A stretch of DNA of 64,000 bases, from positions 6,710,907 through 6,774,906 of the forward strand of contig JAMXIF010000043.1 of the NCBI GenBank assembly GCA_028583685.1. Direction: 5' to 3'. A program made the position numbers and the translations under genes. Below, one piece after another: positions 9,765 to 21,664 of the stretch. The stretch is from Petaurus breviceps papuanus (Eukaryota > Chordata > Mammalia > Diprotodontia > Petauridae). Position 1 is the stretch's first letter. Every line of letters starts with the position of its first letter. Below the pieces are notes generated by a model. It was not told the origin of the DNA, searched no databases, and saw only the letters and a list, made by a program, of their open reading frames with translations.

Positions 9765-12700
9765 AAAAGAAATTTTAGAAAAGAAATACAAAGTGAGTCC
9801 TGTCCATAAAATGATTAGGGATTCCTAAAATTGATATATGGACCTATAGCTATATAATTATATTTTGTACATAGTTCAGACCAGCATAACCCACAACAGT
9901 GGTGAAAAAATGCTTGATATCCTTTTTGTTAATGGTGATGTTAATGATATTATCCTGAGGAATATGAGATCTGTCTGATAAGCAATTTACACAACAGTTC
10001 TATGCCTTAATGTTCCCTAGAGAACCCTCAAATCCCTAACTTCCATTTTCATTTAAGCTCAGAAGTTGTATCTTTCTTACTTAACTTGTCCTCCACTTGT
10101 GAATGGATGCTATGCTCTTATTTATCAATGGCCTCTACACAGCTGGGTGGCTTGGAGACTGCTGTGACCTCATGCCCCAGAGACAGAGAAAGTGATTTCT
10201 GTGCATAATATAATTTGATGCAATAAAAAAATTTGGCCCAGATATAATGTCTTTCTTCCTTAGACTTTCAAATGTTATGCAGAGCCATGCTGTGGATTTC
10301 TGGGTCTAACTGTTATTATCTTATGATATTACAAATGGGGAAACAGAGATTTAAGCAGCGTCCATAAAGACAAAGTCCATCAGCTGCCAAGTCATTAGAT
10401 TATAGGCCTTTCCTAGGCCCTAAGACTTCTCAGACTCAAACCCTTGACTGCTTGCTTTTTTGCCATTTCAATTTGGAACAAACCACACTAGTAAACTTCA
10501 TTAATTTAGACATTTGTAATTTGGTATTTGGGGCAAATGTTCTAGATGGTTCTTTGTGCAATTAAAAGGGGATGGAGGCTAATAAACAAATGAATATTGG
10601 AAGTCTTCTCTTCTCCAGGTTAAACATGTCCCATTCCTTCAAGTGATTCTTACATCATTTCAGGCACCCTCACTTACTAGTTGTCTTCCTTCAGATTTAC
10701 TTCAATTTGTCAGTGTCCTAAATTTGGTCCTATCAGATTTAGACACATGTGACCTGATTCCCTCACTACATACACTATACTTATAGCGAGGCAGCCTAAT
10801 ATGACACAAGCTTTACTTTTCTTTTCTTTTTTTGGCTGTCACATTGAGCTTGAGTGTATAGACCACTAAAAAACTCTTGTTTGCTTGTTTGTTGCCTGCA
10901 TGATCTAGCCATCCTTCCTTGATCCTGCCACTTAAGAAGTTTACTTTTGAACCCAAGTTCAGTACTTTCCATCTATCTCTATTAATATGTATCTTGTTAG
11001 ACTTGACTCACCATTCTAGTCTGTCAGGATTTTTTTTTCAATGATGCCCAGTAGCAAACAGAGAAAATATTTTAAGTATGTACCAAGATTTCTCCATCAT
11101 TGTATCGGAAGTTTCGTGAACACTTCTTAAGGTTGTTGCAGAAGGGACTTGTGCACTTACAGATTGGGTGAGATGACATCTATGATCCTTTCTCATTGTG
11201 AATTGTTCTTTTTAAGCTTATTACTATTTATCTGCATGCCTAACCATGAAGGGGAGATTGTGAACACGAAAAGGGCAAATGGGGAGAGAAGTATTCCCAA
11301 AGAATGATGCCTCCACCCAGGGGAGCTAGCCTTTGGAGGGAGACAGATGTCAATGAAGAACAGCATCCCCATCCCCCCCCCTCCCCTCCATCCCTACTCT
11401 ACTGTTTCCACTTCTACAGTCCAGTTAGTGGCTTGGATACCCTCTGGTACCAGTTCCAAGCTTCTTAAGGGCTTGAAGTTATATCGAGTTTTATATGAAG
11501 AGTTAATATGGCACTGAAAAGAGACTGCCCATACCTGTGGGACAAGGCAGTAAGGTAGTCTGGACCACTGAAATCAGGATATTTTCTAAGTTTCCTAATA
11601 TGGAATAAGGAGCATGGACCCAAGAAGCTCAACTCTGTGCCATAGCAAGCCAGGAAGAGGAATGAGATCCACTCTCTGGTCCAGCTGAGGTTTAACATGC
11701 ATATGAATGACCTGACGGTTTGGGCCATGCCATTCAAAGCAGTTTTCACTAGTTCCCACTGGCTTCAAGTCCTGGCCGTTTGTTGCTATGTTGTTATAGT
11801 AACATTGTTGTGGTAGCCATACATGTTTGGTTGAAGTCCCTTACCCAGAGTAATAGTCAACACATGTTTTAATGGCCTCATTCCTTTCCACCCCATGAGG
11901 TTTTAAGACCTTAGCTTGGTATCCCAGAAAATGGAACCAGTCACTCAAAGTCTTTCAGATTAAATATGGTCATTCTTTCATACTGTGGACTGAGTTAATG
12001 ATCTCTCTAGGGGGATCTTCTTAGTGATTTCAAGTATTTCTTAAAGGCTTATGGAGTATAACATTGGAAATCTCAGAATCCCAGTCTGGCTCTACCCCCA
12101 GATCAATTCTGATGAACAAAAAAGGTCTCCTGTCTTAGAAAGGGACATATCTTTTATTTTCTTATTACTTTCATCCTGTGTATTAAATAAATAAAGCAAA
12201 CTGTTTGAGGTTTTTTTGGCCAACAAGTTTTTATCACATTTTAAATAGCTTAGGGAAAAGTAAATTGTTAGGGAAGAAAACAGATCTTCTAAATCCCAGA
12301 TGCTATTCAAGTAGCCCAAAAGGGATAATGAAATAGGAGCCCAAGACATTGACTAGCAATAGGGAAAAACTTGCTTTGTCCTTGGGTGGAAAAGGGCAAG
12401 AGGAGTAGAGTCATGGCCTGAACCTCTTAACCCACTATTGGTTCAATTTATTGTATAGTTCCCACTCAGAACATTTCCTTCATCCTCTTCTCCTTGTTGT
12501 TGTCACTGAACCATTCTTGACTGATTTTTCATCATTTCTGACAACTTTACTCCAGTAGCCTCACTATGATGATTACTGACATCTTTAGTTACCTATGAAT
12601 ATTGCTTGATTCCTATTCTCCTCCTTCCCACAAGACTATACTTGTTCAAAGTCAGTGACAGAACAGCACCCCAAAACTTGGGGATTCTTAGGTAACACCA

Positions 12701-12845
12701 CCTAGCCAGAACATAAATTTCCCTTCTATGAATCTACTGAGCCACCAACCAATACCCTCTGTAGGTCAGGTAAAAAATTAGGAATCTCTTATATATATAC
12801 ATAAATGTTGATGTACTTATTACATATTACATATGTATGTATATA
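9765..12845. other. 3-kb stretch with little recognisable content
   Basis: Apart from a possible decayed MIR fragment (about 10310-10410, minus) and a C-rich run near 11370-11390, I see no repeat and no gene. Open frames at 11465-11749 and 12092-12349 (minus) match nothing I know. Confidence 0.4.
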
Positions 12846-12851
12846 TGTGAG

Positions 12852-13106
12852 GGTTCAGCTAGGTAGTATAGTGGATAGAGCACTGGATTTGGAGTCAGGA
12901 AAATTTGAGTTCAAATCTGGTCTCAGATACTATCTAGGTGTGTGATACTGGGAAAGTCACAACCCCTATTTGCTTCAGTTCCTCATCTGTAAAATAGGGA
13001 TACACCAGAAAAGGAAATGACAAACCACGCCAGTGGGTTTTGTGGACGAACCAGTCCATGGGGTTACGGAGTTGGACACAACTGAACTACTGAACAACCA
13101 AAAAAG
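12852..13106 (+). repeat. MAR1-like SINE
   Basis: A tRNA-like left part ('tagagcactggatttggagt', 'gagttcaaatctgg') is joined to the right part 'ctcatctgtaaaataggga', 'aaatgacaaaccacgccagt', 'gagttggacacaactgaa'. The right half resembles RTE/BovB 3' ends, so mobilisation by an RTE LINE is likely (inference from known MAR1 biology). Confidence 0.75.
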
Positions 13107-13154
13107 AATGAATTATCTATGTATTTGTAATATATGTGCATATTTGTTTAAAGA

Positions 13155-13280
13155 AGTGGTTGTTTTCCTTCATTTTTGAAGAGGACCAAAATGAAATTAC
13201 TATGTTAGCATTAAGTTATAGTGTGTCTGACCGTGGCTGATCAGAGCTCTGAATGCTCTACCACAGGCCAGACATGAATA
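13155..13280. repeat. Unassigned interspersed repeat fragment
   Basis: 'cttcatttttgaagaggacc' resembles the head of the repeats at 1917-2445 and 24185-24480. It continues with 'gtgtgtctgaccgtggctga', which those lack. Probably a related family. Confidence 0.4.

Positions 13281-13282
<2 letters not shown>

Positions 13283-13324
<42 letters not shown>
13283..13324. repeat. (AC)21 microsatellite
   Basis: An uninterrupted AC dinucleotide run of 42 bp. Confidence 0.97.
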
Positions 13325-13326
<2 letters not shown>

Positions 13327-13329
13327 TAA

Positions 13330-13945
13330 ATTTAAAACAAACCAAACTTATGCTCTACTAAAATGGTACACAAATACCCATCTCATTGTTGAGTTATAGG
13401 TCAGCTTTTTTTCTACAACTTATAAGCTAAGAATGGTTGTTACATTTTAAAATAAAGTTTTATTGTATTGAAAAATGGTGGGGGGAAGCATTCTAAACTA
13501 CCAGGTTACACAAAAACTGGTGGTTCTGTTGATCCTTAGGCCAAAGAGAGATTGCCAACCTCTGGTAGTCAATGAGTGACCACCTGATCTGCTATACTTT
13601 TGGTAAACCAATGGCCATAACTCAGTTGCGGTGGTGCTGGACCACCCCAAACTTCTAGGAATTCTACCTTAAATATATGATACTTCCCCAGCAGAGGACT
13701 CCTTTGTACTCCCCACTCCCAGAGGAATAGCTCCCTCAAGTGAATTTCTAAGACAAAACAAAACAAATCACCTTTAGCTCGATCTGTTTAAAACCGTTTT
13801 GTTGTTTTAAATAAAATTACATTGGTCCATATATATCAGTCACAGTCTAAATCCACTATCCATGGAACACTGGGGGAGTGGGGAGGAGGAAGGAACAGCA
13901 GATGACAGTGTTGCCATCATGACTGGAGGTCCTAGAGTCATAGAG
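13330..13945. other. Unassigned sequence
   Basis: No gene or repeat recognised. A short AAACAAAACAAA run lies near 13755. Confidence 0.35.
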
Positions 13946-13949
13946 GCAT

Positions 13950-14100
13950 AGATCTAGAGCAGGAAAGGACCTCACAGGCCAAATCTGGCCCCTTCATTTC
14001 GTCCAGGGTCACACAGTTATCAAATGACTCCTGAGGTAAAATGCAAACCCATATCTCTCTGGCTCTGTGCTCCCAATGTTCTATAAATGGACAATGGCCA
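13950..14100 (-). repeat. MIR-like fragment
   Basis: 'agagcaggaaaggacctcac', 'gggtcacacagttatcaaat' and 'ctggctctgtgctcccaat' follow the antisense MIR layout. Confidence 0.45.
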
Positions 14101-14599
14101 TGATTCACAAGAGCTTCTCCTGCTCTGCCACTATCCCATCATCAATCCTTGTCATTCCTGTAGTTTCTCCCTCAGCCTCTGAACAACTGGAATGAAATTC
14201 TAAGAAGTCAAGTTAATTATGCCAAGCCTCATTGCCACATTCCTAGCTCATACTAGGAATGGCCTAGCCTCAAACAAATGGCCTCATATAATTCTAAGAA
14301 ATATGTAGCTTCCAATGATAGCAAAGGTACAACATATTAGCAAACTATCTCCAGGGTTAACCGTATCTAGACTCTCTGGAATAGAATGTCTACTTGAACA
14401 CGGTCACACCAATAAAACGCCCTGATGAGAAACATATATCACCCACTTTCCTAGTGAACTTCCCACAGAACTGTCCAAACCAGAATATGTTGATATTTCC
14501 AGAGCAGTGCAGATGCCCAAGGACCAAGACCACCTTAACTGTGCAATCATATCACTCCCTGTCTCTTTTTCCATCTCTTGACTCTATAGTTCAGTGCAT

Positions 14600-14775
14600 T
14601 AGTATCAAGTAACATAGTACATGCAAGTTCTGACTTTGGAGTCGGAGATTCTGAGTTCAAATTCTGCCTCTGTCACTACCTGGGTGTCACTTAATCTCCC
14701 TGAGCCTTGGTTTTCCCTTTTGTAAAAGTAAGAGCCTTTAAGGTTCCTTCCTGTGAAATCCAATATGATCCTGTG
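14600..14775 (+). repeat. MIR/CORE-SINE-like element
   Basis: 'gactttggagtcggagattc', 'gagttcaaattctgcctctg', 'gagccttggttttccctttt' and 'ggttccttcctgtgaaatcc' form a fairly complete plus-strand copy. Confidence 0.6.
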
Positions 14776-14944
14776 AAGTTAATGGCTATTAGACACCTCT
14801 CTACCTAAGGGCATTGGGACATGATTTTAGTAAAAGCATTCTTTGCTTGTTTGTTTAAATCTACGATTACATGAATATTTGTATCAAAACTCTGGAGATG
14901 AACCAGTTAGGTCATGCATTGCTCCAGCTTTCTGGTAATTCTTT

Positions 14945-15800
14945 TCAGTTATTTACTGATCAATCAACAAATACATATTGAGTTTCTTTTATGTGCAAGA
15001 CACTGTGGCAAGCACCTTGAGAGATATAGAGAGGTATAATATTTAATACCTGCTCTCAAGAATGTGCAGTCTAGGGGGCGGCTATGTGGCACAGTGAATA
15101 GAGCACTGGCCCTGGAGTCAGGAGGACCTGAGTTCAAGTCCAGCTTCAAATACTTAACACAAAAACTAGCCATGTGACCTTGGGCAAGTCACTTAACCCC
15201 AATTGCCCTCCAAAAAGCAAAAAAAAAAAAAAAAGAAACTAAGAATGTGCAGTCTAGTTGTATATATACACAGTTAAAAAAATTAACAATACAAGGTAAT
15301 ACATGCTAAGTGGTACAATCACTACTGTAAGATCTCAGAAGATGAGACTACTGTGAGATGGTTTGTTTGGAAAGTTTAGAGAAGTGGGAATTGAGCTGGA
15401 ACTTAAGGAATAGGTAAGATATTATAAGTTTCAAGGAACTATGGACATCATTTCAGGAAGGGGAAGAGAAGAGTGATGGGTGTCAGGAGAAAGACAGTGC
15501 AAAAAAAGGCAGATGTTAGGGAAAAAAAACACAAAACGTTTTAGGAGGGCAGTATATATGCCAGTTTGCCTGGAAGGGAGAGTTTAGGCAAGGAAACAAC
15601 AGAAGATAAGGCTGGAAAGTTTGGTGAGGGTCAGATTGTTAATGCTCTTGAACCAGGATAAAGAGTTAGGATTTTCTTATAGACAGTGGGGATTTAGTAG
15701 AGGTTTGCAACCAGTCATGATGTGAATTAAAATATTGTTTGAGGAAAATTAGTTTGGCTGCTGCCATCTAGAGATGAGCTTCAGGTCATTCGTGAGATTG
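14945..15800 (+). repeat. Unassigned dispersed repeat, interrupted by a SINE
   Basis: The start 'atgtgcaagacactgtggca', 'gatatagagaggtataatat' and 'cctgctctcaag' is the 'amount consumed' style opening that recurs near 20035, 40970, 45930 and 55430. After the SINE at 15075-15240 the body continues with 'gaattgagctggaacttaag', 'gtcagattgttaatgctctt' and 'ttagtttggctgctgccatc'. One old family, name unknown to me. Confidence 0.45.
15075..15240 (+). mobile_element. tRNA-derived SINE with perfect 17-bp TSD
   Basis: The head GGGGCGGCTATGTGGCACAG, B-box GAGTTCAAGTCC and a long A-tail are flanked by AAGAATGTGCAGTCTAG at 15058-15074 and 15241-15257. It lies inside the older dispersed repeat. Confidence 0.92.
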
Positions 15801-15814
15801 GGGTTTTATTTGAC

Positions 15815-16355
15815 ATACATGAAAAAATGAATTGGACAGTTCAGGACTCCTTGGTTGACAAGAAGTCTTTTTATTCCAACCTCTCCATAAAGGTTTCTTT
15901 GATTTCTCTTCTACAAACTCCTTTTTCATGTATTGCCTGTACAATTCACCTAGAATTTATAGTATATTGCCTCATATTGTTAATTGTCTTTTTAAGCCTC
16001 ATTTTCCCAGTTATACCTTTTCAAATTTACTTCCTCCTTATCTTAACTTTCTGCCTTCCCTGGCTTCTTTTAAGTTACAACTAAACTCTTACCTTTGGCA
16101 AGAAGTCTTTCTTAATTCCTTTTAATGCTAGCCCTTTTCCTCTTTTTTATTATTTCTATTTATCCTGCAACTGTATTCAATGATGGTACATATAGTAGTT
16201 CGCATGTTGTCTCTCCCATTACACTCCTTGCTTAAACTCCTCGCTCCAAGTGAGCTCCTGAAAACAGAGACTTTTACCTTTCTTTGTATCTCCAAAGCTT
16301 AGCATAAGACCCCGCACACAGTAGGTACTTTATAAATGTTTACTGACTGATTTAG
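15815..16355 (+). repeat. L2 LINE 3' end
   Basis: Word order 'cctggcttcttttaagttac', 'ttatttctatttatcctgca', 'gtctctcccattacactcct', 'cagtaggtactttataaatg' then 'ttactgactga'. This is the L2 ORF2 C-terminus plus its 3' terminus. Confidence 0.7.
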
Positions 16356-16454
16356 TAGTTTGTAAAAAAAAGTCCATTGGTGATTCCTTTTCATAACTGT
16401 CTATCGACATGGTGAATGACATTAGTAAAGGTGCGAAGTTGATTAGTTTCCCAA

Positions 16455-16505
16455 TACACACACACATATAGATACACATGCATATATACATGTATGTGTA
16501 GCTAC
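16455..16505. repeat. CA/TG-rich microsatellite
   Basis: Degenerate ACACACATA/CATATATAC repeats. Confidence 0.7.
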
Positions 16506-16559
16506 ATATGTCTATATTGTTGTATAGTTATGGTTTTATCATTAGACTGATGTCTATAC

Positions 16560-17460
16560 TCTCTGTACTCCCTGAAGGTACTTTCCCTAGGCCCTCTCCT
16601 GATCTCCATTTCAGGAAGGAAATAAAGCAGGAAAAGGCAGGTACTGAATGGAAGACTCTGAAGTACCAGCTGATTGACACCCAGATCATGCGTCTTCCAC
16701 AATCAGGGGAAAAAATGGTTCTTCAGGTTGAAGTGAAACTGCAGCCCAAGTGTACATCACTTCCTTGCTGGCTGCATAAATAATACAAGCCCTGCCACAG
16801 CTTCCAAATGACTCCAGATGTGTTTCCTTCACATTGCCAAAGAGAAAATAACTTTGAGCTAGTGTCATTTCACTGGAGAGCTAACTTAGTGATTTTCATC
16901 TGGATGAAATAAGGGGAAAATATCAGGACTTGTCTATTACCCAGGCAGGTGAGATAGGAATAGAAACATCCGTTCTGTTAAATTGAATGCCCTCCTGCTT
17001 TAGCACTCTTAGACTCTGGTTTAACATCAAGATGTCTCAGGCTTTAAATGAAATGTCAAATATAATTTGGCTCTGGATCCCCGAGATATATGATTGCCCT
17101 TGGAGAAAACTTGATAACTCAGCGTTCTTTGTGTCAAATGTGTATCTACCTGATAGGGCACTCTATAAAACCAATGCTGTACTCCCCCCAGCTACATAAA
17201 AACTCTCTGCCAGCCTGACATGCAGGGCCAGGCGATTTACTCAAGTGGGCAGCACATTATTCGGAGGAAATTTTTGTGTCCAAATAGCCTCCCTTCAGAG
17301 TTCACTTTGAAAATTCAATCTCCCCCAGAAAATGCCAAGCCATCATTAGAAAGCTGGCAAGGTTCTCATATATAGCAGAACTCAGGGCATGTGAATATCC
17401 CATCCATTCCTCTTTGGACCTGTTCTATAACATCGGACACCCCTTTCACACATTCAGATA
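16560..17460. other. Single-copy island, possible conserved non-coding DNA
   Basis: About 900 bp free of any SINE, LINE or microsatellite that I can see, in a repeat-dense area. Open frames at 16508-16783 and 16987-17199 match no known protein. There is no CpG cluster or polyadenylation context. A regulatory role is only a possibility. Confidence 0.4.
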
Positions 17461-17869
17461 TTACCTCCTCTCTTGGTCTTGGTTCTGATGTTTTTGAGGT
17501 TTTTTTTGTTTGGGGGGGTTGATGTGGGGGTAGGTGAGAATAGGGCTCCAGATTCTCTTTTGTTTTTGTTTTTAAAGAAATGGCAGCCTATTTTTTATGA
17601 ACTCGAGAATCAACATGAGATAGAGATACATTATTTTTTATGTTAATAGAAAGGGATCTTTGCAAAGACTAGAAAACTTTGTATAGAAGAGTTGAGCTGG
17701 TAGGTCTTATACATATGTAGAATCATTATGTGCCTACTTTTTGAACACTGAGGTACTATGAAGTTCCCATCCCTAACTATTTTCTCCTTTGAGTTGTCTG
17801 ACATGTTGCCATTATTGCCCTCCATTGGGTCAAAATATTTTTTCTATAAGAACTCTTGGCTAAAATATA

Positions 17870-18190
17870 TGTAGCCCAACAATTTTTGTAAGGAATGAGT
17901 GAACAAATTATGGAATAGAAATGTCATAGAATATTATTACAAAATTATAAGTAACAAATATGAAGAATTCAGAGAAAAACAGGAAAACACATAAATTGAT
18001 ATACAATGAAGAAAAAAATACTTGGAGAAGAATGTGCACAATGACTACAATAATTTAAATAAAAGAACATATTTGAAATATGCTGGGTATGAAACCACAA
18101 GGACATTATATGGGATTAACCATAGCATGCCTTTTGAAAAGAACACAGTGACTCTAGAATGCTTATACATAACCAAATCTGGAACTTTCC
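17870..18190 (+). repeat. Old L1 3'-region fragment
   Basis: Decayed wording like 'tggaatagaaatgtcataga', 'atgaagaattcagagaaaaa' and 'caatgactacaataatttaa' follows the L1 3'-end layout seen more clearly at 58306-58860. Confidence 0.4.
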
Positions 18191-18208
18191 CTAAGAATAC
18201 TTAGTTCT

Positions 18209-18370
18209 GGGGTGGCTAGATTGTGCAGTGAATAGAGCACTAGCCTGGAGTCAGGAGGACCTGAGTTCAAATCTGGCCTCAGAAACTTAACACTTACTAG
18301 CCGTGTGACCTTGGGCAAGTCACTTAACCTCAATTGCCTTGCGTTCCCCCCTTCAAAAAAAAAACAAAAA
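18209..18370 (+). mobile_element. tRNA-derived SINE with perfect 16-bp TSD
   Basis: The head GGGGTGGCTAGATTGTGCAG and B-box GAGTTCAAATCT are followed by 'ttactagccgtgtgacct' and an A-rich tail. Flanks AAGAATACTTAGTTCT sit at 18193-18208 and 18371-18386. Confidence 0.92.
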
Positions 18371-18921
18371 AAGAATACTTAGTTCTACGTGTGATTAACT
18401 AAAGGTCAATGAATAAGTGATGATTTTAGAGGTTCATCCCTAAAAAGGAAAATTTCCAGATATTTATTTACTTTGTGGGTAAACATTAATATGATATTGG
18501 TCACTAACACCTTAGCATAGGTTAGTTTTCTTTTTTGTTCTTTTTTTTTAAATGATCTCTAAATAACATCTTGGGAAACAGAGAGCTAAGGTCTTGAGAG
18601 ATAAAGAGAATAGAGGAATAGATTCCAAATAGAACAGTGACCAAGGAAAAGACTTGGGACCTAGGAGGGATTTGGATAATACCAAAATACTCATACTTTC
18701 AGGGTACAATAAAAGAAGCATTTAACTGAAGCTAATATGTATCAAAAGAAAACCAATAAGCAAAAAGGAGAAAAAAGTTGAACTGAGAAAGCTTTGAAAA
18801 GATTATCCCAGAGCCATACCAAACCATAGTTGGAGTGATGTATCTTAATATTTCTTGTGTATAAGTGAATTTAAAACATCAATTAGCATGATTACCATCA
18901 TCTTCTTGAAGAATTTACTGT

Positions 18922-19186
18922 GTTGTTGTTTCTGTTGTTCAGTAATTTCAGTCTTGTCTGACTCTGTGACCCCCTTTAGGGTTTTCTTGGCAAAGATACA
19001 GGAGTGGATTGGCATTTCTTTCTCCAGCTCATTTCACAGATAAGTAAAATGAGGCAAAAAGGGTGAAGAGACTTACCCAGGATTACACAAGTTGTAAATG
19101 TCTGATGCCAGATTTGAACTCAGGAAGTTGTCTCCCTAACTCCAGACATGATGCTCTATGCACTGCAGCATCACCTAGCTGTCTTA
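18922..19186 (-). repeat. MAR1-like SINE
   Basis: Antisense copy: 'tgttgttcagtaatttcagt', 'ggttttcttggcaaagatac', 'gatttgaactcagg' and a head end 'catcacctagctgtctt'. Nearly full length. Confidence 0.8.
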
Positions 19187-20034
19187 CCTGAGCATTGTCT
19201 GTACTATTTTTTTGTGCTAGTGAAAACACTACTAGAGATACAAAATCATAATATCTTAGAATTATAAGGGAACTTAGAGACCCCACCTTCCTGTCAAAGG
19301 TGAGCTGCCCTATATGACACAGATTGTCATCCAAACCCTTCTTGAACACTTTCATTGCTGGGAAGCTTACTCCTAAGTTATCCTGTTTCATTACTATATA
19401 TCTCTAATTATTATGAACTTCTCTCATATGATTAGTCAAACTCTGAACCTATTCAACTCTCTTAACACCTTATCTCTTCTCCCCCTCGCCCCTAACCAAG
19501 GTGACCTTTTGATTTTTGCTTTTGCTATTGTTGGAATTTGGAGAAATTGCAACCTATCCCAATTTTAGTATAGGGAAGATGCATTGTCATGATATCTCTC
19601 CAAGGTTGGGCTAGTGCTGCCTGAATCATTTGGCCAGGTGGTCAGAGCAGCTACATCAAAAGCATTAATTTGTTGGACCTATGATGTCTGTATTTGGGGG
19701 AATGAGAATCTCATTGCTAGTGATTTAGTCTTAACTCACTTCTGCTTTCCCAAGAGTTTCATTTTCTTATTCTGTCGCTGGAAGCACCAACACTGCCAGG
19801 CTAGATGATCAGGAGCACCCCACTGCGAAAAGAGACCAAGGAAAGTCCAATGTGACTTTCTTTAGAGGTTCTGCAATCTTCAGATGATCCCTAGTTTCAC
19901 GAATTTGGGACTCTGCTAATTGCCTAAAAGTTCTATAGATTCTTCTTGGCTCTTAGGTCACCTTGTCTTCCTGTCTTCAAATCAAAAAACAATCAAAAAC
20001 AAAACAAACAGCAACAACCAAAAAAACGATGTTC

Positions 20035-20183
20035 CAGGCACTGTGTCAGATGCTAGAGATGCAAAGAATGAAAATAAAATATGAAATGGTCCCTGCCCTC
20101 AAAAAGCTTACATTCTACTGGAGGGAAACATGATGAAGCCAGATAATTAAACAGAAAATAGAGAGAAAGAGAGAAAGAAAGAG

Positions 20184-20234
<51 letters not shown>

Positions 20235-20640
20235 AGAAAGAAAAGAAAGGGAGGAAGGAAGGGAGGAAGAAAGAGAAGGAAGGAAGGGAGGAAGGAAGGA
20301 AGGAAGGGAGGAAGGAAGCAGGGAAGGAAGGAAGGAAGGAAGGAAGGAAGGAAGGAAGGAAGGAAGGAAGGAAGGAAGAAAAAGAAAGAAGGAATTTCAG
20401 TGGAAGGAGTACTAACAAAAGAAAAAATGAAGAAGGGCTTCATATAGAAAGTAAGATAAATCTTAAGATAAATCTTGAAAAAAGGTAGGGATTTCAAGGA
20501 GTTGAGAAGATAGAATTATGGGCATAGGGAACAGCTTATAGAAAAATGTATAGGTGGGAAATGAAATGTCCTTTATGGGGAACATTCAATTGTGGTTCAA
20601 GTAAGGCTGTCGGTTTTCCAAGCAAAGAAGGTGAGTCTGA
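20035..20640 (+). repeat. Unassigned dispersed repeat, expanded by a purine tract
   Basis: The opening 'ccaggcactgtgtcagatgc', 'gtccctgccctcaaaaagct' and 'tacattctactggaggga' is interrupted by the purine tract 20155-20392. The body then continues with 'ataaatcttgaaaaaaggta' and 'gggcatagggaacagctta'. Same family as 14945-15800. Confidence 0.45.
20155..20392. repeat. 240-bp (GAAA)n/(GGAA)n purine tract
   Basis: The + strand is almost purely A and G: (GAAA)n first, then (GGAA)n with GGGA interruptions. Open frames across it encode Ser/Phe/Leu/Pro runs on the minus strand and are artefacts. Confidence 0.95.
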
Positions 20641-20644
20641 GTGA

Positions 20645-21485
20645 CCTTTTTTCATTAAAAAAACATTCTAAATATTCCCAGCAGCACTACCTACATCCAG
20701 CTCCAAATGGCTCTCAGTTGGCAAATCTAATTTATATGTAAAGTCCTGCCCCTTTTGTTTGTGAATATTTTGGATGCTGAAAGATACAGAAAAATACTAT
20801 TTATGTAAGGTATGCTGATAAAAAAATCAGCTTGAGGAGAAATAGCCTTTCAGAGAAAAAGTTGAAGAGAGAGACACAAATTGCTCTGGGGACCTAAAAG
20901 AAAATTGCCCTTCAGACAAATATACTGAGAAGAACTGTATAAAGGCAGAGCACTGATTGAGTTAAAGATGTATGTAGGCCATTGAGGTCCATTAGCTCAT
21001 TTACATGGAACTATTTGGAATTTTCCTATATATATAAAGCTATAAATTAAATAACTGTTTGGAAACTATAGGAAGATTATAGGAGAATTGTTGGGTGAGA
21101 ATGAATTTGAATTTTTTGAGTTTCACATCACATTAGAGATAGGTCACTGCTTAGCAGGAGGAACTCAATTGAAGCATTAGAATCCAGGAAAGAAAGGCAG
21201 GTGTTTTACTCGGAGCTACCTTGATTGAAATAGAAGCATTACTTCACCAAGGAGCTGATTAAAGGTGGGTTAGTCCTCTAATACCAAATATACCCTAAGA
21301 GAGGGGAAACCTCTCAGGAGTTTGCTTATGTTGCCCTTTATTGCTTTCTAGGTTGAGAAGAAGAAAGAGGGGAGCAGGATTTGCATCTACTTTGCCATGA
21401 GAAACAACTTTGTCCAAAAGCAGAGTTGTGAGGAAGAAAAAGGGACCAGATAGAAGAGAAGTGGTTTTGTCCAGCAGCTGATGTA
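20645..21485. other. Unassigned sequence
   Basis: No gene or repeat recognised. Confidence 0.35.
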
Positions 21486-21501
21486 TGGTAGAATGTTCTT
21501 T

Positions 21502-21664
21502 TTTTGTTTTTTTTTTTTTAAGCAATCGGGGTTAAGTAACTTGCTCAAGGTTACACGGCCAGTTATTTCTGGGTGTGGTGCTGAGTATCTGAGCCTGGAT
21601 TTGATCCCCAGGTCATCCTGACACTGGAGCCGGTACTCTTACTCACTGTGCCACCTGGCCACCC
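21502..21664 (-). mobile_element. tRNA-derived SINE, proximal unit of a dimer
   Basis: Minus-strand copy with its A-tail at the left (T-rich run from 21502). It contains 'ggggttaagtaacttgctca', 'ggtcatcctgacactggagc' and 'cactgtgccacctggccac'. The left TSD GTAGAATGTTCTTT is at 21488-21501, but there is no duplicate at this unit's right edge; the second unit follows directly. Confidence 0.88.

Noticed and set aside
12092-12349. 85-codon minus-strand frame
   Set aside because: No recognisable domain or context; consistent with chance.
13283-13324. Possible regulatory role of the (AC)21 run
   Set aside because: Ordinary microsatellite; nothing in the flanks supports a function.
20053-20497. 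Ser/Phe/Leu/Pro-rich frames of 116 and 121 codons on the minus strand
   Set aside because: Translations of the (GAAA)n/(GGAA)n tract.
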